Shown here: one piece after another, positions 8,556-16,663 of the stretch
Position numbering within the stretch: position 1 is the stretch's first letter
Layout of the letters: the number at the start of each line of letters is the position of its first letter
NCBI GenBank assembly: GCA_029237775.1
Contig: JAQZBR010000002.1
Span: 434,001 to 498,000, forward strand
Reading direction: 5' to 3'
Origin: Bacteroidota bacterium
GTDB taxonomy: Bacteria > Bacteroidota > Bacteroidia > 2-12-FULL-35-15
DNA: 64,000 nucleotides
Notes under the pieces: model-generated
Told to the model about the DNA's origin: nothing
Databases searched by the model: none
What the model saw: only the letters and a program-made list of their open reading frames with translations
Made by a program: the position numbers and the translations under genes

Positions 8556-9506
8556 TCAGAGCTTCTTTTCTACAAGATATTTATTACGATCGGATGAATT
8601 TCTGGAAACCAGTTCGCCTAAAAATCCTGCAAGGAAAAGTTGCGTACCAATGATCATTGCGACAAGAGCGATGTAAAACAGCGGCTTGTCGGTAACTTCA
8701 CGGGTGGGAATATGAAAAGCCGACTTATATATTTTTTCGCCAACCAACCATAGTGTGAGAGCGCCACCGGCAAAGAAACTGAGAGTACCGTATAAACCAA
8801 AAAAATGCATGGGTCGCTTACCGAACTTCGACATGAAGGTGATTGACATCAGATCCAGAAACCCATTTATGAAACGTTCGAATCCGAACTTGGTAGTGCC
8901 GTATTTGCGTTCACGATGAGCAACTTCCTTCTCTTCTATCTTTGTAAATCCTGCCCACTTTGCGATTACCGGAATATAGCGGTGCATTTCACCGTAAACT
9001 TCAATGCTCTTTACAACATCTTTTCTATATGCTTTGAGCCCGCAGTTAAAATCGTGAAGATTGTTGATGCCACTCGTTTTTCTGGTTGCCCAGTTAAAAA
9101 GCTTCGTAGGAATAGTTTTACTGATCGGATCGTAACGTTTCTTTTTCCAGCCTGAAACGAGATCATGACCGTCAGTGATGATCATTTTATACAAGTCAGG
9201 AATCTCGTCCGGAGAATCCTGAAGATCTGCATCCATAGTGATGATCACATCGCCCTGAGCAGCTTCAAATCCAACATTCAGAGCAGCAGATTTACCATAG
9301 TTTCTGCGAAACTTGATCCCATGAACGTTTGGGTTCTTCGAGGCGAGGGCTTCAATTACTAACCAGGATCTGTCTTTGCTTCCGTCATCTATAAAAAGTA
9401 TCTCATAGCTAAAACTGGCCTCCTGCATTACTTTCACGATCCAATCGTGAAGCTCAGGCAAAGATTCGTCTTCATTAAAAAGAGGTATGACAACGGAAAT
9501 ATTCAT
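8556..9506 (-). CDS. Polyprenyl-phosphate glycosyltransferase, GT2 DPM1/GtrB type
   Basis: 316 aa. GT2 domain with SVVIPLFNEDESLPEL, LFIDDGSKDRSW, GKSAALNVGFEAA and the metal site MDADLQD, followed by two C-terminal membrane helices (about 240-300) as in GtrB/ArnC-like bactoprenol-phosphate sugar transferases. It transfers a sugar from a nucleotide donor to undecaprenyl phosphate at the inner membrane. The start is placed at the ATG at 9506: the product then begins MNISVVIPLFNE as usual for the family, and a -7 element ends five bases before it. A longer reading back to 9725 would run through the SRP RNA gene on the other strand and is rejected. Confidence 0.9.
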   Translation of the reverse strand: MNISVVIPLFNEDESLPELHDWIVKVMQEASFSYEILFIDDGSKDRSWLVIEALASKNPNVHGIKFRRNYGKSAALNVGFEAAQGDVIITMDADLQDSPDEIPDLYKMIITDGHDLVSGWKKKRYDPISKTIPTKLFNWATRKTSGINNLHDFNCGLKAYRKDVVKSIEVYGEMHRYIPVIAKWAGFTKIEEKEVAHRERKYGTTKFGFERFINGFLDLMSITFMSKFGKRPMHFFGLYGTLSFFAGGALTLWLVGEKIYKSAFHIPTREVTDKPLFYIALVAMIIGTQLFLAGFLGELVSRNSSDRNKYLVEKKL

Positions 9507-9511
9507 TGCAA

Positions 9512-9519
9512 CAAATATA
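9512..9519 (-). promoter_or_regulatory. -7 promoter element, predicted leaderless
   Basis: TATATTTG on the minus strand, an exact TAnnTTTG match, with its last base five bases before the ATG at 9506. Initiation at the usual distance would place the +1 at or next to the start codon. Confidence 0.5.
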
Positions 9520-9636
9520 TACAAATTACCGATGAGCATTAACATCAAGGCCAATAACTCTTCAAAACCTCCGGAATTAAGAACTTTTAACAGCTTATTT
9601 AAAACTGTGTTTTTTCTATGAAAACAAAAATTAAAG

Positions 9637-9666
9637 TCTGCAAATTCAAAAAAATTCCTACTTTTG
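9637..9666 (+). promoter_or_regulatory. Promoter of the SRP RNA gene
   Basis: TACTTTTG at 9659-9666 matches the Bacteroidota -7 consensus exactly. A TCTG at 9637-9640, 18 nt upstream, is a weak -33 box. The RNA 5' end follows about four bases later. Confidence 0.6.
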
Positions 9667-9669
9667 TGC

Positions 9670-9766
9670 GGGGTAAGTCTTATACAAGCAGCTCCCTTTA
9701 ATCCTCCAGGTGCGGAAGCAAGCAAAGGTAACAGGTTGAGCGCTGTGCTATGAGTAGCTTACCCCT
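9670..9766 (+). ncRNA. ffs: Signal recognition particle RNA, small bacterial type
   Basis: About 97 nt. The ends pair (GGGGTAAG 9670-9677 with CTTACCCC 9758-9765). The apical region carries the conserved SRP RNA loop sequence around CCAGGTGCGGAAGCAAGCA (9705-9723), comparable to the E. coli 4.5S GGTCCGGAAGGAAGCA tetraloop and internal loop, and the returning strand contains GTAACAGG. A T-rich run (9766-9776) directly after the closing helix serves as terminator, and an exact -7 element lies just upstream. The RNA binds Ffh and, with FtsY (encoded at 22103), targets membrane proteins. It is too short to code for anything; open frames across it are chance. Confidence 0.9.
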
Positions 9767-9954
9767 TCTTTTTTTCGCAACGAATCATGCGAATTCTAGG
9801 GCGAATAATACTAATCTGCGTTTTCTAAATATTGCACAAGTAACTGCAATTGGCATAGAATATCTTCTGAGAATTGAACACTCCGAGTTTCAGGCTAAGT
9901 ATCAGAAAACTACCAATACTTTTCCACATTTACTTACTTAACACTCCAACTTTA

Positions 9955-9962
9955 TACCTTTG
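9955..9962 (+). promoter_or_regulatory. -7 promoter element of the transaldolase gene
   Basis: TACCTTTG, an exact TAnnTTTG match, 43 nt before the ATG at 10006. The rest of the 9777-10005 gap is AT-rich and shows nothing else. Confidence 0.5.
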
Positions 9963-10005
9963 TCGTAATTAATTGATAACCTAATTAACCACTTAACCTA
10001 TACCC

Positions 10006-10653
10006 ATGAAATTTTTTATTGATACAGCAAACCTTGACCAGATCAAAGAAGCACAGGACCTTGGTGTTCTTGACGGTGTAACCACTAATCCTTCACTAAT
10101 GGCCAAAGAAGGCATCAAAGGACAGGAGAACATCCTGCAACATTATGTAGATATCTGCAATATCGTTACAGGTGATGTAAGCGCTGAAGTTATCGCCACT
10201 GATTTTGATGGTATGGTTAAAGAAGGTGAAGCTCTTGCAAAGCTTCATAAGAGAATTGTGGTTAAGATCCCAATGATCAAAGATGGTATCAAAGCGATAA
10301 AATATTTTTCGGCTAAAGGAATCAAGACTAACTGTACATTGGTGTTTTCGGCCGGACAAGCATTGCTTGCGGCAAAAGCAGGTGCTACTTATGTTTCTCC
10401 ATTTATCGGGCGTCTGGATGATGTATCAACAGATGGTTTGCGCCTGATCGAAGACATTCGTCTGATCTACGATAATTACGCTTACGAAACGGAAATCCTC
10501 GCTGCGTCTGTTCGTCATCCAATGCACATCATTGATTGTGCACAGATCGGTGCGGATGTAGTAACTTGTCCGCTAAGCGCGATCACAGCATTATTAAAGC
10601 ATCCTCTTACCGACAGTGGATTAGCTCAGTTCTTAGCTGACGCGAAAAAATAA
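10006..10653 (+). CDS. Small-type transaldolase / fructose-6-phosphate aldolase-like
   Basis: 215 aa, the length of the short transaldolase (TalC/FSA) subfamily. Motifs: FFIDTANL at the N-terminus, GVTTNPSL (24-31), the Schiff-base lysine in VVKIPM (Lys87), [17 protein letters not shown], and [11 protein letters not shown]. It moves a dihydroxyacetone unit in the non-oxidative pentose phosphate pathway. Whether it is a true transaldolase or an F6P aldolase cannot be settled by eye; Bacteroidota members of this group are usually annotated as transaldolases. It is monocistronic, with its own -7 element and a strong terminator. Confidence 0.93.
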   Translation: MKFFIDTANLDQIKEAQDLGVLDGVTTNPSLMAKEGIKGQENILQHYVDICNIVTGDVSAEVIATDFDGMVKEGEALAKLHKRIVVKIPMIKDGIKAIKYFSAKGIKTNCTLVFSAGQALLAAKAGATYVSPFIGRLDDVSTDGLRLIEDIRLIYDNYAYETEILAASVRHPMHIIDCAQIGADVVTCPLSAITALLKHPLTDSGLAQFLADAKK

Positions 10654-10663
10654 AACCTTTCAG

Positions 10664-10688
10664 CCCTCTCCGATCCGGAGAGGGTTTT
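10664..10688 (+). terminator. Rho-independent terminator after transaldolase
   Basis: Perfect 9-bp stem CCCTCTCCG / CGGAGAGGG with a 3-nt loop, followed by TTTT. Confidence 0.85.
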
Positions 10689-10716
10689 AAATTCTGCGTA
10701 CCAAATTCCTATAAAA

Positions 10717-11337
10717 TTGCTCTTAAGAATAAACCCTTCCAAACCAAATTATGATGAGATCGCTCAGGTAGTAACATGCCTTCGCGATGGTGGGGTTGTG
10801 ATCTATCCGACAGATACAGTCTATGGAATTGGTTGCGATATCACCAGACAAAGAGCTGTTGAACGCGTTTGTAAGCTAAAGGGAATTCAACCTGAGAAAG
10901 CGAATTTCTCGTTTATATGCAGCGATCTTAGCCATCTTTCCGATTATACCAAACCGATTGATACTTCTACATTTAAGGTAATGAAAAAGGCGCTTCCCGG
11001 ACCTTACACCTTTATTCTTGAAGCAAGTAACAGTGTTCCAAAATTATTCCGCAGCAATAAAAAAACGGTTGGGATCAGGATACCTGATAATCAAATTTGC
11101 TTACAAATAGTAAAGCAGCTTGGCAATCCGATCATGAGCACTTCAGTTCACGATGATGATGAGATCGTTGAATACACAACCGATCCGGAGCTTATTTATG
11201 AAAAGTATAAGGATAAGGTGGATATTGTTATTGCCGGAGGATTTGGAAACAATGAACCATCAACAGTTGTGGATTGCAGTGATGGCGAATTTAAAATAAT
11301 TCGTCAGGGCCTTGGCGACCTTGATCAGTACTTATAA
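10717..11337 (+). CDS. L-threonylcarbamoyladenylate synthase family (YciO/Sua5/YrdC)
   Basis: 206 aa. YrdC-like domain with [47 protein letters not shown] and GNPIMSTSV, the nucleotide and threonine pocket. Family enzymes make threonylcarbamoyl-AMP for the t6A37 modification of ANN-decoding tRNAs; this short form without the Sua5 domain is closest to YciO, whose exact role is less sure. The best start is TTG at 10717, giving [11 protein letters not shown], typical for the Bacteroidota group. It is convergent with the OmpA-family gene, one base apart, with no visible terminator. Confidence 0.88.
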   Translation: MLLRINPSKPNYDEIAQVVTCLRDGGVVIYPTDTVYGIGCDITRQRAVERVCKLKGIQPEKANFSFICSDLSHLSDYTKPIDTSTFKVMKKALPGPYTFILEASNSVPKLFRSNKKTVGIRIPDNQICLQIVKQLGNPIMSTSVHDDDEIVEYTTDPELIYEKYKDKVDIVIAGGFGNNEPSTVVDCSDGEFKIIRQGLGDLDQYL

Positions 11338-11338
11338 A

Positions 11339-13288
11339 TTACTTCCCCGTAACTTTAAATTCAGTTCTCCTGTTAATTGCGCGATTTACATCGGAATCAT
11401 TTTTCACTTTTGGGCGGGTATCACCAAAACCTTTATAAGTAAGTCGTTTCGCGTCAATCCCATTTGCAACCAGATAATCATAAACTGCTTTCGCACGATT
11501 TAAAGATAATGTCATATTCATCTTTTTATCACCTACATTATCTGTATGTCCGCTCAACTCACCCTTCATTGTTTTGTTAACATTCAGGAAAGCAACAAGC
11601 TTATTCAACTCTGCTTTTGATTCAGGTTTCAGATCATACTTAGCTGTTTCAAAGAATACGTTCTTTAGTTCGATCACCGAACCTGTATCGATTGGCTGCA
11701 TAGGAACATCCATTAAAAAGGGTTTGGATTTATCAGCAAGCTCTGTCAGCGCGAAATTTTCAGAATAAAATAAATAGCCGGGATGTGAAACATTTAATGC
11801 GTAGTTTTTATCTACCGGAAGACAAACAAGAAATTCCCCATTACCACTGTTTGCATCAGATTCAATAACAGGTTTACCCGTAGCAAGATCAATGAGCTCG
11901 AAATGAGCTCCTAATGGTTGTTTTGAACGGACATCATAAACTTTACCTTTTACGTACGTGATCTTTCCGGGACGCACAGCCTCATAAAGATCAAACTTAT
12001 AAAGGTCAAGTCCGCCTGAACCACCAACTCTGTTTGACGCAAAATACGCAACATCACCTGTTGCACCCACCATAACACTATTTTCATCACCGTATGTGTT
12101 GATAGGATATCCAAGATTAACAGGCTCGCTCCAGTCACCTTTATCATTCATCCTTGAAACATAGAGATCAAGTCCACCCATACCAACATGTCCGTCAGAA
12201 CCGAAATAAATGGTTTTACCATCCGGATGGATATACACCGATTCCTCTTTGCCTCTGGTGTTAATTTTTGTTCCCAGATTTCTTGGTGCACTCCAACCAC
12301 CATCTTCACCAAGCGAGGAGTAAAAAATATCGGTACTTCCCACCCCACCTAAACGGTTACTTACAAAGTATAGGGTTTTTCCATCAGCGGAGAATGAAGG
12401 TTGCGATTCAAAAAATTTCGAATTGATGTTTGGTCCGAGATTGTAGGTCTTACCCCAGTTCTCTCCTACCTTTTGTGCGTAGAAAACATCACAGCTTCCA
12501 TAACCTTTACGGTTCGGGCCATAACCTCCATCCATTTCCGCGCAGGCTACAAAAAACAGTATTTGTCCGTCAGCAGATAAGCATGGTGCACCTTCATTAC
12601 CATTCGTGTTTATTCCACTTCCAATGAGTGAGGATTTTTGCCAGACACCGTTTGCTTTTTTACTTATCAGGAAATCTTCCTGCAAGTCCATCTTCTCTGT
12701 GCGATTATTTCTTGTATAAAGAAATGTTTGTTCATCGGCAGTTACAGCCGGGAAATACTCATCATACTGCGAGTTGATCCCTTCACCCATATTTTTCGGA
12801 TCAAACGGCACAGGATTCTTCATTGCATCTATTGCAAAATTGCAATTGGCAAGTTGACGTTCTGCATGTTCTTTCGCATCCGGATTCAAGTTCTGATATT
12901 TAAGATAAGTCTCGTAATCTTTTTTTGCTTCAGCGTACTTTCCGATGGAAGCTTCGAGATTAGCCAGATTATAAAAGGTCTTTTTATCAAACTTAGGATT
13001 GATCTCCAAAGCCTTTACATATTCATCAATAGCCTGTTGTTTTTGATTGGCCTCCGAGTAGATCTGTGCAAGTAAAAAATGCGGCTCGATAAAATTGGGG
13101 TCTTTCTCGATCGCTTTGGTCAGGTCGGAAATTGCGCTTTTATCATCGCGGGAATTATAACTTTTCAGAGCTGATTCAAATAATGAGATCGCCTTTTTAT
13201 TCGTGGAAGTATATTCACCCGGGGGTAATTGGGCTTTGCAGGAAAAGAGTGCTATCAGTGTAAGGAAAATTACTAGAAGATTTTTCAT
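11339..13288 (-). CDS. OmpA-family lipoprotein with TPR, PD40 propeller and carboxypeptidase-regulatory-like domains
   Basis: 649 aa. A lipoprotein signal with lipobox LFSC (Cys17) precedes TPR repeats (about 25-150), WD40-like PD40 blades (about 170-430; repeated GEGINSQYDEYFPAV, QPSFSADGKTLYFVSNR and HPDGKTIYFGSD), a carboxypeptidase-regulatory-like beta-sandwich (about 435-530) and a C-terminal OmpA domain (about 540-649; SGHTDNVGDKKMNMTLSLNR, RRTEFKV). The OmpA domain binds peptidoglycan, so the protein should bridge outer membrane and wall. This architecture is common in Bacteroidota and related to the T9SS-associated PorE type, but that specific role is inference. The next gene upstream, queE, is unrelated. 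Confidence 0.9.
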   Translation of the reverse strand: MKNLLVIFLTLIALFSCKAQLPPGEYTSTNKKAISLFESALKSYNSRDDKSAISDLTKAIEKDPNFIEPHFLLAQIYSEANQKQQAIDEYVKALEINPKFDKKTFYNLANLEASIGKYAEAKKDYETYLKYQNLNPDAKEHAERQLANCNFAIDAMKNPVPFDPKNMGEGINSQYDEYFPAVTADEQTFLYTRNNRTEKMDLQEDFLISKKANGVWQKSSLIGSGINTNGNEGAPCLSADGQILFFVACAEMDGGYGPNRKGYGSCDVFYAQKVGENWGKTYNLGPNINSKFFESQPSFSADGKTLYFVSNRLGGVGSTDIFYSSLGEDGGWSAPRNLGTKINTRGKEESVYIHPDGKTIYFGSDGHVGMGGLDLYVSRMNDKGDWSEPVNLGYPINTYGDENSVMVGATGDVAYFASNRVGGSGGLDLYKFDLYEAVRPGKITYVKGKVYDVRSKQPLGAHFELIDLATGKPVIESDANSGNGEFLVCLPVDKNYALNVSHPGYLFYSENFALTELADKSKPFLMDVPMQPIDTGSVIELKNVFFETAKYDLKPESKAELNKLVAFLNVNKTMKGELSGHTDNVGDKKMNMTLSLNRAKAVYDYLVANGIDAKRLTYKGFGDTRPKVKNDSDVNRAINRRTEFKVTGK

Positions 13289-13329
13289 TGAATAATTTTT
13301 TCAGTTCCTGTTTACCATAAATCATTCCA

Positions 13330-13968
13330 CTACGGAATGTTCATGTACTTATGTGTTTGAAGTGAAACATTCCACTTCGGGTTTGCCATCACGTAATCAA
13401 CTATCAGCGGCATCATTTCTTTTGCTTTGCTCCATTCAGGCTGAAGGAATAGCTTACATTCTCCACTAACCAGTGCAGCATGTTTCTCAGCCCATTCAAA
13501 ATCATTTTTATTATGAATGATGATCTTCAGTTCGCTCGCCAAGGGATAATTTTCTTTCATTGGCGGACTGGTTTTCTTCGGTGATAAACACACCCAATCC
13601 CAGTCACCCGTCAGCTTATAAGCACCCGATGTTTCAATGAACGTCTGAATCCCTTTTGCTTTTAACACTTTTGTGATGTATTCCATATTGTACATGCTCG
13701 GCTCACCACCGGTCACAACAACAGCTTTACCCGGAAACTTTGAAGCGTTCTCAACTATAACATCGGTTTTTGTCAAAGGGTGCAATGAAGCATCCCAGCT
13801 TTCCTTCACATCACACCAATGGCAACCGACATCACAGCCTCCAACACGAATGAAGTACGCGGGCTTACCCGAATGAAAACCCTCCCCCTGAATGGTGTAA
13901 AACTCTTCCATCAATGGTAGCTCCATTCCGAGTTCTAATAATGTTTTATCTTTTATCTCGACTTTCAA
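13330..13968 (-). CDS. queE: 7-carboxy-7-deazaguanine synthase
   Basis: 212 aa radical SAM enzyme. The cluster motif is CDVGCHWC (Cys45, Cys49, Cys52), the CX3CX2C form usual for this family; MEEFYTIQGEGFHSG (substrate side) and VVTGGEPS are also present. It converts 6-carboxytetrahydropterin to 7-carboxy-7-deazaguanine, an early step to preQ0 and queuosine. It is probably co-transcribed with bshC, whose stop lies one base before its start, although the pathways are unrelated. The other queuosine genes are not in the window. Confidence 0.93.
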   Translation of the reverse strand: MKVEIKDKTLLELGMELPLMEEFYTIQGEGFHSGKPAYFIRVGGCDVGCHWCDVKESWDASLHPLTKTDVIVENASKFPGKAVVVTGGEPSMYNMEYITKVLKAKGIQTFIETSGAYKLTGDWDWVCLSPKKTSPPMKENYPLASELKIIIHNKNDFEWAEKHAALVSGECKLFLQPEWSKAKEMMPLIVDYVMANPKWNVSLQTHKYMNIP

Positions 13969-13969
13969 T

Positions 13970-15532
13970 TTAGCTTAATTCTAATATTTTCATTTCTATT
14001 TCCAAAGGATCAGCTGCAACTTTCACCTCTGAAATAAATTGCTTCCCGTATTTTAAATAAAATGAAGAAAAATTCTCATATCGTTCCTGCAACGTTCCCT
14101 CGGGCAAAAATTTATCTTTTAACTTTTTTATCTGATTAATGCTCGTTTCCTGTTTCTGCTTTTCAGCACGTAGTAATTTTGAACCTATATTCTTCAGGGA
14201 GCTCAAAGTCTTCTGCAATTCCGCTTCCACACTGCCTCTTAAAGTCTGGTCGACCCCGGTTACTTTTCCAATGATCTCATTATAAACTTTAATGATCCCT
14301 TCTTCCTGGTCTTTTAAAGAGATTTCAGCGCTGCTGTGTTTTGCAACGTATTCTTTAACTAAATGCTCTGTCTCTTTAAAAAGATCCATTAATTCAAGGC
14401 CTAGCTTATCAATTTGCTGGGTCGTTTTTTCATCGGTTATTAAAATAAAATCACGGGGAACCAGCACAGGAAACATAATCCGGTGATGTTCAAACATAGC
14501 TTTATATTCAAGCCAATAAGCTATTTCACCCGGACCACCAACGTAAGCAATATTTGGTAAGATCTTTTGCTGATATAAAGGCCGCAATACCACGTTCGGG
14601 CTGTAATCTTCTTCAGGAAGCTCAAGCACTTCGGTGGAAGCACTTTCTATTCTGGTTCTATCATCTGTCAGACGAAAAACATTTATCTCCCGCGGATTAA
14701 CCTGAGCCTTCACTCCTATTTTGGATAAAGAACTAATTGTATCATTAACGAGTTTGAAATTTGTCTGATTAGAAATATCATCCCTGATTATATCAATGAA
14801 TCCTGCTTTCAACCGTCTGTCATCCGGATCAATTATTACCAGCCCGTATGAACCAAAAAGTTCATGCACAAGAAAGCGAGTTGCATCAGCAAGGGTATCA
14901 TGTTTCAGGTATGCATTTTCGAATAAGGATATAAGCTCCTTTGCATTTGATGATTCACCAAGAATTCCACTCAATTCATTTATTATCCCATTCAGGGAGG
15001 ATGTGCTCAGACGTCCCACCGCACCTTTCGCAGAAGGGTTATCCCAATTCAGCGTTTTACCGAAAAGATGAATTGATTTGATCTCTTCAAAATCATGGTC
15101 TTCGGACGCCATCCAGTAAACCGGGACGAAATTATATTCAGGATATTTCTCTTTTAGCTTTTCAGAAAGTGTGATAGTTGAGAGTATCTTGTAGATAAAA
15201 TAAAGAGGTCCGGTGAAAAGACACAGCTGATGCCCGGTACAAACCGTAAACGTATTTTCATCCAACAGTAAGTCAATATTGGACTTTGTTTTTTTAACAT
15301 CACTTGACTCTGCGTTGATCCGATTATATTGATCCGATAAAACGTCATGCAATAACTTCCGATCAGTTGTTTGAACTCTTTTATTTGAAGCGATCGCATC
15401 CTTAAATGATAAAAGATCCGGGGTGAAAGAATAGAAGGATTTCAGCTTAGGATCAGCATTGACATAGTCAATGAAGAGCTGTGAAAACTGACCGGTCAGA
15501 GAAAGATCTATTTGTGACTTTTTATATGGCAT
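13970..15532 (-). CDS. bshC: Bacillithiol biosynthesis cysteine-adding enzyme
   Basis: 520 aa, the usual BshC length. The N-terminal half is Rossmann-like with the signature TVCTGHQLCLFTGPLYFIYK and VPVYWMASEDHDFEEI; a central insertion and a long coiled coil (about 400-490) follow. BshC joins cysteine to glucosaminyl-malate, the last step of bacillithiol formation; Bacteroidota commonly carry it. bshA and bshB are not in this window. It is divergent from the NUDIX gene at 15624 and heads a two-gene unit with queE. Confidence 0.93.
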   Translation of the reverse strand: MPYKKSQIDLSLTGQFSQLFIDYVNADPKLKSFYSFTPDLLSFKDAIASNKRVQTTDRKLLHDVLSDQYNRINAESSDVKKTKSNIDLLLDENTFTVCTGHQLCLFTGPLYFIYKILSTITLSEKLKEKYPEYNFVPVYWMASEDHDFEEIKSIHLFGKTLNWDNPSAKGAVGRLSTSSLNGIINELSGILGESSNAKELISLFENAYLKHDTLADATRFLVHELFGSYGLVIIDPDDRRLKAGFIDIIRDDISNQTNFKLVNDTISSLSKIGVKAQVNPREINVFRLTDDRTRIESASTEVLELPEEDYSPNVVLRPLYQQKILPNIAYVGGPGEIAYWLEYKAMFEHHRIMFPVLVPRDFILITDEKTTQQIDKLGLELMDLFKETEHLVKEYVAKHSSAEISLKDQEEGIIKVYNEIIGKVTGVDQTLRGSVEAELQKTLSSLKNIGSKLLRAEKQKQETSINQIKKLKDKFLPEGTLQERYENFSSFYLKYGKQFISEVKVAADPLEIEMKILELS

Positions 15533-15597
15533 AAATATTATGTAAAGATAACAATTTTAGAGGCATTATGTTCTTAGAGCTGTGCTATCTATTGTAT

Positions 15598-15605
15598 TAA
15601 CTTTG
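15598..15605 (+). promoter_or_regulatory. -7 promoter element of the NUDIX gene
   Basis: TAACTTTG, an exact TAnnTTTG match, 18 nt before the ATG at 15624. Its position inside any longer reading from 15582 argues for the 15624 start. Confidence 0.5.
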
Positions 15606-15623
15606 GCCCAAAATCGAATTATT

Positions 15624-16187
15624 ATGAATGATCAGGAAAGAATTAATCCATGGACAACCTTAACATCTGAAAAGGTTTATGAGTCACCGTGGATAGGCAT
15701 AACGAAGCACGATGTACTTAATCCAAACGGTAATCCCGGAACATATTCCGTGGTTCACTTTAAAAACATTGCTATCGGGATTCTTCCTTTGGATAAAGAT
15801 TACAACACATATATAGTCGGCCAATATCGTTACCCTATAAACCGCTACTCATGGGAGATCCCGGAAGGTGGCGGACAGCTGCATGTTCCACCTTTGGATT
15901 CAGCAAAAAGGGAATTACATGAAGAAACAGGTATTTCAGCTGCTAAATGGACGAAGATCCAGGAGCTTCATTTAAGTAATTCTGCGAGCGATGAATTTGG
16001 AATTTTATATGTTGCGCAGGATCTCAGCTTTGGGGAATCGGAACCGGAAGATGATGAGAAGCTAGAGATAAAAAAGCTTCATTTTAACGAGCTTTACAAA
16101 ATGGTGGAGAATGGTGAAATTACAGACAGCTTGAGCGTAATGGCGGTGTTGAAAGTAAAGCTAATGATGCTGGAAGGTAAAATCTAA
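15624..16187 (+). CDS. NUDIX hydrolase (ADP-ribose pyrophosphatase-like)
   Basis: 187 aa from the ATG at 15624. The NUDIX region is WEIPEGGG followed by AKRELHEETGI: the REx(x)EE core is intact, but the earlier Glu position of the classic box is Val. The N-terminal beta domain (SEKVYESPWIGITKHDVLNP) is as in NudF-type enzymes that split ADP-ribose or nucleotide sugars. The substrate is not certain. A longer start at 15582 (TTG-type) is rejected because the promoter -7 element lies within it. The end is convergent with the SiaC-like gene, 8 nt away. Confidence 0.88.
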   Translation: MNDQERINPWTTLTSEKVYESPWIGITKHDVLNPNGNPGTYSVVHFKNIAIGILPLDKDYNTYIVGQYRYPINRYSWEIPEGGGQLHVPPLDSAKRELHEETGISAAKWTKIQELHLSNSASDEFGILYVAQDLSFGESEPEDDEKLEIKKLHFNELYKMVENGEITDSLSVMAVLKVKLMMLEGKI

Positions 16188-16195
16188 GAGCTGAA

Positions 16196-16591
16196 TCAGG
16201 CTTCAGCTACTTTTTCAAAATATACTTCTTTGAACTGAAATGGAAGCGTAACCATGTGTTCAAAATCTTTTCCCGCTTCGTGGATATCTTCATCATCATA
16301 ACACCAGGTGATCACTACTTTTTTGCCTGCATCCTGCAATTCCTTGAGCTTATATAAAAGGAACAGGATCATTTTTGATGAAGAGATATTGAAATAACGA
16401 AGATTAAAGACAAAGTGAGTGACCTCATTCGGCTCTGTTACATATTCTTCAAGGAACTCTAAAACAGGCTGATAAAAATCCTTTCCGTTCTCAGGCAGTG
16501 AAATGCCTTTGATCTCGAAAATACCACTTTCCTTATCCAGGACAATTTCCGGATAAATTTCTGAACGTGATATTTGGATCTTTCTAAGCAT
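16196..16591 (-). CDS. SiaC-family regulatory phosphoprotein (DUF1987)
   Basis: 131 aa, one DUF1987 domain. Typical features are IYPEIVLDKESGIFEIKG, SLPENGKDFYQPVLEFL and FNLRYFNISSSKMI, where the serines at 70-72 sit at the place of the phospho-site in SiaC and anti-sigma antagonists. In Pseudomonas, SiaC is phosphorylated by SiaB, dephosphorylated by the PP2C phosphatase SiaA, and controls a diguanylate cyclase. Here it stands alone; a TPR SpoIIE-type phosphatase lies 3.5 kb away (20063), and no SiaB kinase is seen. A link between the two is possible but unproven. Confidence 0.85.
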   Translation of the reverse strand: MLRKIQISRSEIYPEIVLDKESGIFEIKGISLPENGKDFYQPVLEFLEEYVTEPNEVTHFVFNLRYFNISSSKMILFLLYKLKELQDAGKKVVITWCYDDEDIHEAGKDFEHMVTLPFQFKEVYFEKVAEA

Positions 16592-16663
16592 TCGTTTACT
16601 AAAATATGTCCTTTATTTGAAATAGCTCGAATTAAATTTCATTTAAGATTAACATAAGTCATT

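Noticed and set aside
9507-9725. N-terminal extension of the GtrB-like glycosyltransferase
   Set aside because: Would read through the SRP RNA gene on the opposite strand; the family start and the -7 element place the start at 9506.
9750-9941. 63-residue open frame on the plus strand
   Set aside because: Starts inside the SRP RNA gene, has no family features and no promoter of its own.
15582-15623. Upstream start of the NUDIX gene
   Set aside because: The exact -7 element TAACTTTG at 15598-15605 lies inside this stretch, so it is promoter, not coding.
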